Shown here one piece after another: positions 60,235 through 64,000 of a stretch of DNA of 64,000 nt. How positions within the stretch are numbered: position 1 is the first letter of the stretch; every line of letters starts with the position of its first letter. The notes beneath the pieces were generated by a model, which did no database searches, had not been told where the DNA came from, and was given only the letters and a program-made list of their open reading frames with translations. This stretch comes from Stratiolaelaps scimitus. Its lineage: Eukaryota > Arthropoda > Arachnida > Mesostigmata > Laelapidae. Location: contig JABWDB010000001.1 in assembly GCA_019614645.1 (NCBI GenBank), forward strand, positions 29,505,501 through 29,569,500, written 5' to 3'. Both the position numbers and the translations under genes were made by a program.

Positions 60235-61472
60235 GTACGTTGTCGATTTTCTTTTTGTCGAATTCGACTTTTTTGTTCCGCATGTGTCTCAATGTTTTGA
60301 CTAACATAGACGACTTGCAATCTTTGATAGGTCATTTGTGTAATTATTAGAGTTCGATCAGATCTATGTGTTTCAATCTTTACGACTTGTGTGTAAGGGG
60401 GTAATCTCATCCGGCAACCTTGTTGGTGTTCTGCTAATGAATAGATCTTAGCGAACGCAGGATTGGTGCATCGTGTTCTCGGTAGAATTTCAATTAACAA
60501 AAATTAACTTTAGTAATTAGGCTTTCCTGTCTAACCTGTGATATCTAAATCTAGTGCACAAACTACTATACTAGTCAGCGCATTGCAGTCCTAAATACAT
60601 TATACGAAATACATTTATGCATAGCGAAAATATTACGGGCCTGAAAGGTTCAAAGTAGCTCTGGATTTCGCTTCGGGAAAAGACTAGCACATTAACAAGT
60701 ATTATGTTTGCTCCGTATGAACATGCCTTTTGAGAACGCGTCTCATTTCTGTATTTCGATGGTTTCGAGCATCGGTCCTTGAACGCATGCTATTCGACTT
60801 GTTAACAAAGGCATATAAAAAAATAGTTTTATAACAATCCAATTTTTCCCCTGAGTTCATCTTCTTACGCTACGATCTTCTTTGCCACCTGCAGTTTATG
60901 CTACATAATTTGCTGTTTGTTCTAACATCCTAAGCGTTCCCCGGGGCGTTCCTCGTAACGAGATTGGTAGTTGCCATAAATGATATGTATATATATATAT
61001 ATTTTATTTTGGAAAAAATATATTCGTTCAAATATGCAATATAAAAAATTATGGCAAGACTTATATACAACTAAATTGGTAACTAAGAGATACGTAACTA
61101 AGATACGTGAGAATGGAAAAAAATCACGTAAAAACACTAAACGAATCAACACGATATCGTTGTTCAATATTTTCTGCGCTTGCAACTTCTTCTGCGGTAG
61201 CGAATAATGAAATCATCCTGTCCTTCGCACTCTCCACCAACAACGCGTCGGGGAAGAACCACTGTGATGTGCTTTTTATGTACTGTTCATTCGATTCTCG
61301 ATCTCGCCTCTCGTTTACAGGTCAACTGTTTGTAGACGCGACGCCAGCTATCCAAAAAGAGTATACCGATGAGATGAGCAAGGCTGAGCGCCAGTTCGGT
61401 GGCGGCAAGGGTGTCGACATGAAGAAGTTCCCGGACTTCAAATTCGACCAACCGAAAGTTGAAGCTGACTAA
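60087..61472 (+). CDS. ATPsynCF6: ATP synthase coupling factor 6, mitochondrial, whole gene, 2 coding exons, 99 aa
   Basis: Coding exons 60087-60234 and 61321-61472 join in phase 1 to 300 bases including the stop. The protein is a subunit of the peripheral stalk of mitochondrial F1Fo ATP synthase, where it helps hold F1 to Fo. Residues 1 to about 28 form a typical import presequence: basic (R5, K6, R16, R17) with a single acidic residue. The mature part carries the family pattern: DPIQQLFADKVREYGQKS, then GQLFVDATPAIQKEY, a charged helix and KFPDFKFDQPKVE at the C-terminus. The length fits (about 106-108 aa in fly and human). An in-frame TGA at 60024 sits upstream of the start. The product should be constitutive and located at the matrix side of the inner membrane. 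Confidence 0.95.
60235..61320 (+). other. ATPsynCF6 intron
   Basis: A 1086-base phase 1 intron with donor GTACGT and acceptor TTTACAG. AT-rich, with a short AT tract near 60988-61003. No nested gene seen; open frames that run into exon 2 from 61107 are read-through of intron sequence. Confidence 0.88.
61321..61472 (+). CDS. ATPsynCF6: ATPsynCF6 coding exon 2 and stop (residues 50-99)
   Basis: Begins GT CAA CTG, completing Gly 50, and ends GAAGCTGAC TAA at 61472. It encodes GQLFVDATPAIQKEYTDEM, the glycine run FGGGKG and the C-terminal KFPDFKFDQP typical of coupling factor 6. Confidence 0.94.
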
Positions 61473-61655
61473 TGACACTGCTGGCCAGTAGTGGATCGGT
61501 GGGCTCAGGTGTTTCTAGCACTGCGATCACCTTGTAATGTTCTAGTTATGTAATTAAAATGGCTCCTTGCCGAGGGTTAACGCAAAACGGGACCTCTCAG
61601 CTGTATTATGGAAATGGAAAAAAAAAAGAGAAATATCCATGTGAAGCTCGTGAAG

Positions 61656-61661
61656 AATAAA
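61656..61661 (+). terminator. polyadenylation signal of ATPsynCF6
   Basis: AATAAA lies 184 bases after the stop, in an A-rich context and followed by T-rich sequence. It implies a 3' UTR of about 200 bases. Confidence 0.7.
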
Positions 61662-61927
61662 TGGTCTTAACAATTCGTTCAAGCAATCTTCAATTTGTCA
61701 TACGCGTATTTATAGATTATTTTATTGAAGGTGGTCGCATCGTAGTTGACAATAGTCGATGTCATCCAACCACGGGATAAATGGAAACATCAGTACTTTA
61801 CAGTCTTACCATTCATCACTCGGAAGATGCATAAATTGAGAGTAATGGAAGAACGCATGACCATTATAGCGATCTGTGGAGTTTAGTGATTGGAAGCTCG
61901 CCTTTACGAGCATAACAACATAGCTAC

Positions 61928-61930
<3 letters not shown>

Positions 61931-61965
<35 letters not shown>
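61931..61965. repeat. AT dinucleotide tract
   Basis: About 35 bases of alternating AT, 270 bases after the ATPsynCF6 polyadenylation signal. Confidence 0.9.
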
Positions 61966-61968
<3 letters not shown>

Positions 61969-62759
61969 CAGCTTTTTTAAGATATTCTTTTTCGAGGGAT
62001 CACTCGTGGTGTATCCAGTGTATTTACGCACTGATTTACTGAAATTCAATTTTGCGATGGAAGGAATACCGTCACTTCCCCAAGTTTCACGGGTGTGATT
62101 TGAAATATCGGCTTGCCGATATTGTAGCCAAATAGCAATGGAATGTTTAGTAATGCTTCGTTGTGCATAAAAATGCATTGATTCATAATACTTGACAACG
62201 AAATTCGAAGATAAGTTGGGCCGTTATACACGTTTACGCCATATACGAACGTGTGCGAACGTCATATAACGCAAAATGTAGCGAGACGTCATTCCTGAAT
62301 GCCATTGAGAACGTTCTTACATACCGTTAAACGCCTGAGATCATAAACGCCTTACGATTACCGTGGAAACCGAAAGTGATTTCAATGAGTAATCCAAAGA
62401 AAACCTCTATGCCATGGGATGCTACTCATGGACAAGGGTAGTATTCCTTGAGTGGCCTCTTAAATCAATGCATAGACCGTTCGTAGAGTAAAACCATTAA
62501 GGGTGTTCGCAGATTTGAACCAGACAAACCAGGGACTCTTAGGCGTTTCTCCTTCGCTATCCCGGTGGATATATTGAAGCCATTTTGTTTATTATTCAAG
62601 TCATAAATACACCTTATTGTATCCGTGGCGCGTATTTTGTGATATTTTTCATGTGCGCGCCGCAGATATTCGTCATAATTAGGATCTGTGGCATCATTAT
62701 CATAAGCTACTTTTTCTCGTCTTTCATGTTTTTTTCTGCATTGTATCCATGTATAGGTC

Positions 62760-62780
62760 TGTGTGTGTGTGTGTGTGTGT
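62760..62780. repeat. GT dinucleotide tract
   Basis: About 10 GT units. Confidence 0.9.
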
Positions 62781-64000
62781 TCCAAATAGCCACAGCCCTC
62801 TTATACTGTCATTCATCCATCTACCTTCAGATTTTCTCGTCTCCGACGATTGTCAATGCTACAATTCGATTTGTTCTTTGGCAGCCAGTGTTGCACATTT
62901 TCAGATTACGTGCTCTGTTGTTGCAGCAACGTCATCACACACGAGACTGCACCTTCGATAATTGTACTTATTAACACTATACTTTGACATGAGTCTTTAG
63001 CACTCGGCAACGTGCAAATAGTCCTCATGAGATAGAGGATTTTTGTTAAGAGTTTACACAGTCAATCTATGCTGTCTATTATGTTACGATCCATAGTTAC
63101 ATTGAATTGGCGGATGTTAGTGCGGGTACAATATATGGCTTTCCATACCGCCGGTGTCACCAGGAACGGATTACACTCCACAAAGCTTTGTACCGGCAAG
63201 TTCTTGTATCCTTCAAGCTCGTCGTAGATCAGGGACCAGACAGATATGCAGAGATGGAGCCGTCGCTCACGACAAGTTCCAATTATTATCGTAAAATCGG
63301 GCTTTCAATATGGTGTCGGGACCTCAACTTACCCAGTGAAAGCACACCCCTCATCTCACGTACTGTGTGTCTCTGTACTACCAACAGACAATTAGCACCG
63401 ATCACACAGAGATGGCAACCTAGAGTCGATAGCTTGTCCGTTTTCAGTGGCAGCATCTGAATCTGCATTATCACGGGCCGCGGCCTGTACAATACTCGAA
63501 GCTGTCAAGGACGCAGTTAGAAGGACGAGAAATCAAAGGAGAAGTGAAACAAGTCCCGCCCTGTTGCGGCTACGTCGGACGGCTAAGTTTCGTCATCTGA
63601 CGGAGCAAGTATCGAAAACATGCGAGCTGAGTCGAATCCTCGAAATGTCCAATACTAAATAGCCTGTTCTTTGCCTCTGGCAACTGTGAAACGAGATTTA
63701 TGCAACAACAAAACGGAACTCAGACTCCCTAAAGGTCGATAGTAATCTATCAGCCGTCTTGAAACAAGCGAAGGCATCGTTGTGCACCGTTCCCTGGTCA
63801 GCTATTACCATTCTTGTAGCCAGCGGGTTGTGTTTCCGAAAATCTCCAATCGTAGGTTAATAGTGACCGACGTTGTACGAAGCCCATCCATATGTGCGAA
63901 AGACTTCTGTGTGGGTGCTCGAAACCGATTTCCCATAAAACTATCCTGTGAAGCTGTACTTATGGCTTCTACACTTAGTTGAACGCTAATTAAAGCAAGA

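Larger units (their letters stand above)
61662..64000. other. sequence downstream of ATPsynCF6
   Basis: No gene supported. It has an AT tract at 61931-61965 and a GT tract at 62760-62780. Open frames at 63107-63460 and 63447-63662 (+) are moderately GC-rich and lie side by side but match nothing I recognise and show no convincing splice partners; a degraded mobile element is possible. Confidence 0.55.

Noticed and set aside
63107..63662. Two adjacent + frames near the right edge
   Set aside because: No similarity recognised, no splice chain, and the region is cut by the window end soon after.
1..64000. CRISPR arrays, phage, plasmid or operon features
   Set aside because: No regularly spaced repeats or bacterial gene organisation; the window is eukaryotic.

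Overview
This is a stretch of an animal nuclear genome, most likely an arthropod. The supporting signs are genes split by GT-AG introns, one intron of about 27 kb, abundant AT, GA and CAG microsatellites, mariner and Tc1-type transposons, R1-like and Jockey/CR1-like LINE fragments and tRNA-derived SINEs. A mesostigmatid mite such as Varroa would fit, but that is a guess from general character, not from a diagnostic marker. There is no sign of bacterial or viral organisation.

Two protein-coding genes can be supported exon by exon, both on the + strand. The first is the SH3BP5/parcas homologue: five coding exons at 26489-26530, 53416-53551, 54493-54716, 55032-55407 and 55737-56137, predicted 392 aa. 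Its 14-codon first coding exon is separated from the rest by an intron of 26,885 bases. The second is mitochondrial ATP synthase coupling factor 6: two coding exons at 60087-60234 and 61321-61472, predicted 99 aa, with a polyadenylation signal at 61656. The genes lie about 4 kb apart in the same orientation and have no evident functional link.

Bases 1-25300 hold no gene I can support. They contain GC-rich, CAG-rich, promoter-like patches (about 1-1380, 4030-4790 and 6240-7130) and a graveyard of mobile elements: a fold-back pair of tRNA-headed SINE copies (3537-3814), two mariner remnants in opposite orientation (10450-11477), an R1-like LINE remnant (17280-18560, minus), a second LINE reverse-transcriptase remnant (20063-20670, minus), a decayed Tc1-superfamily element with about 160-base inverted repeats (21441-22896), and SINE copies. 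The parcas 5' region is GC-rich (about 25330-26488).

The giant parcas intron contains a complete mariner with an open 350-aa transposase (41442-42726), another mariner fragment (38629-38860), a duplicated repeat of about 110 bases (38938-39055 and 39815-39922), a full-length tRNA-derived SINE (51704-51890), long AT tracts and a GC-rich patch at 27230-28260. I found no new multi-gene system. The most unusual items are a perfect 23-bp hairpin with an 11-base loop at 1633-1689, the intact mariner inside the parcas intron, and a SINE family recognisable from at least four copies within the window.
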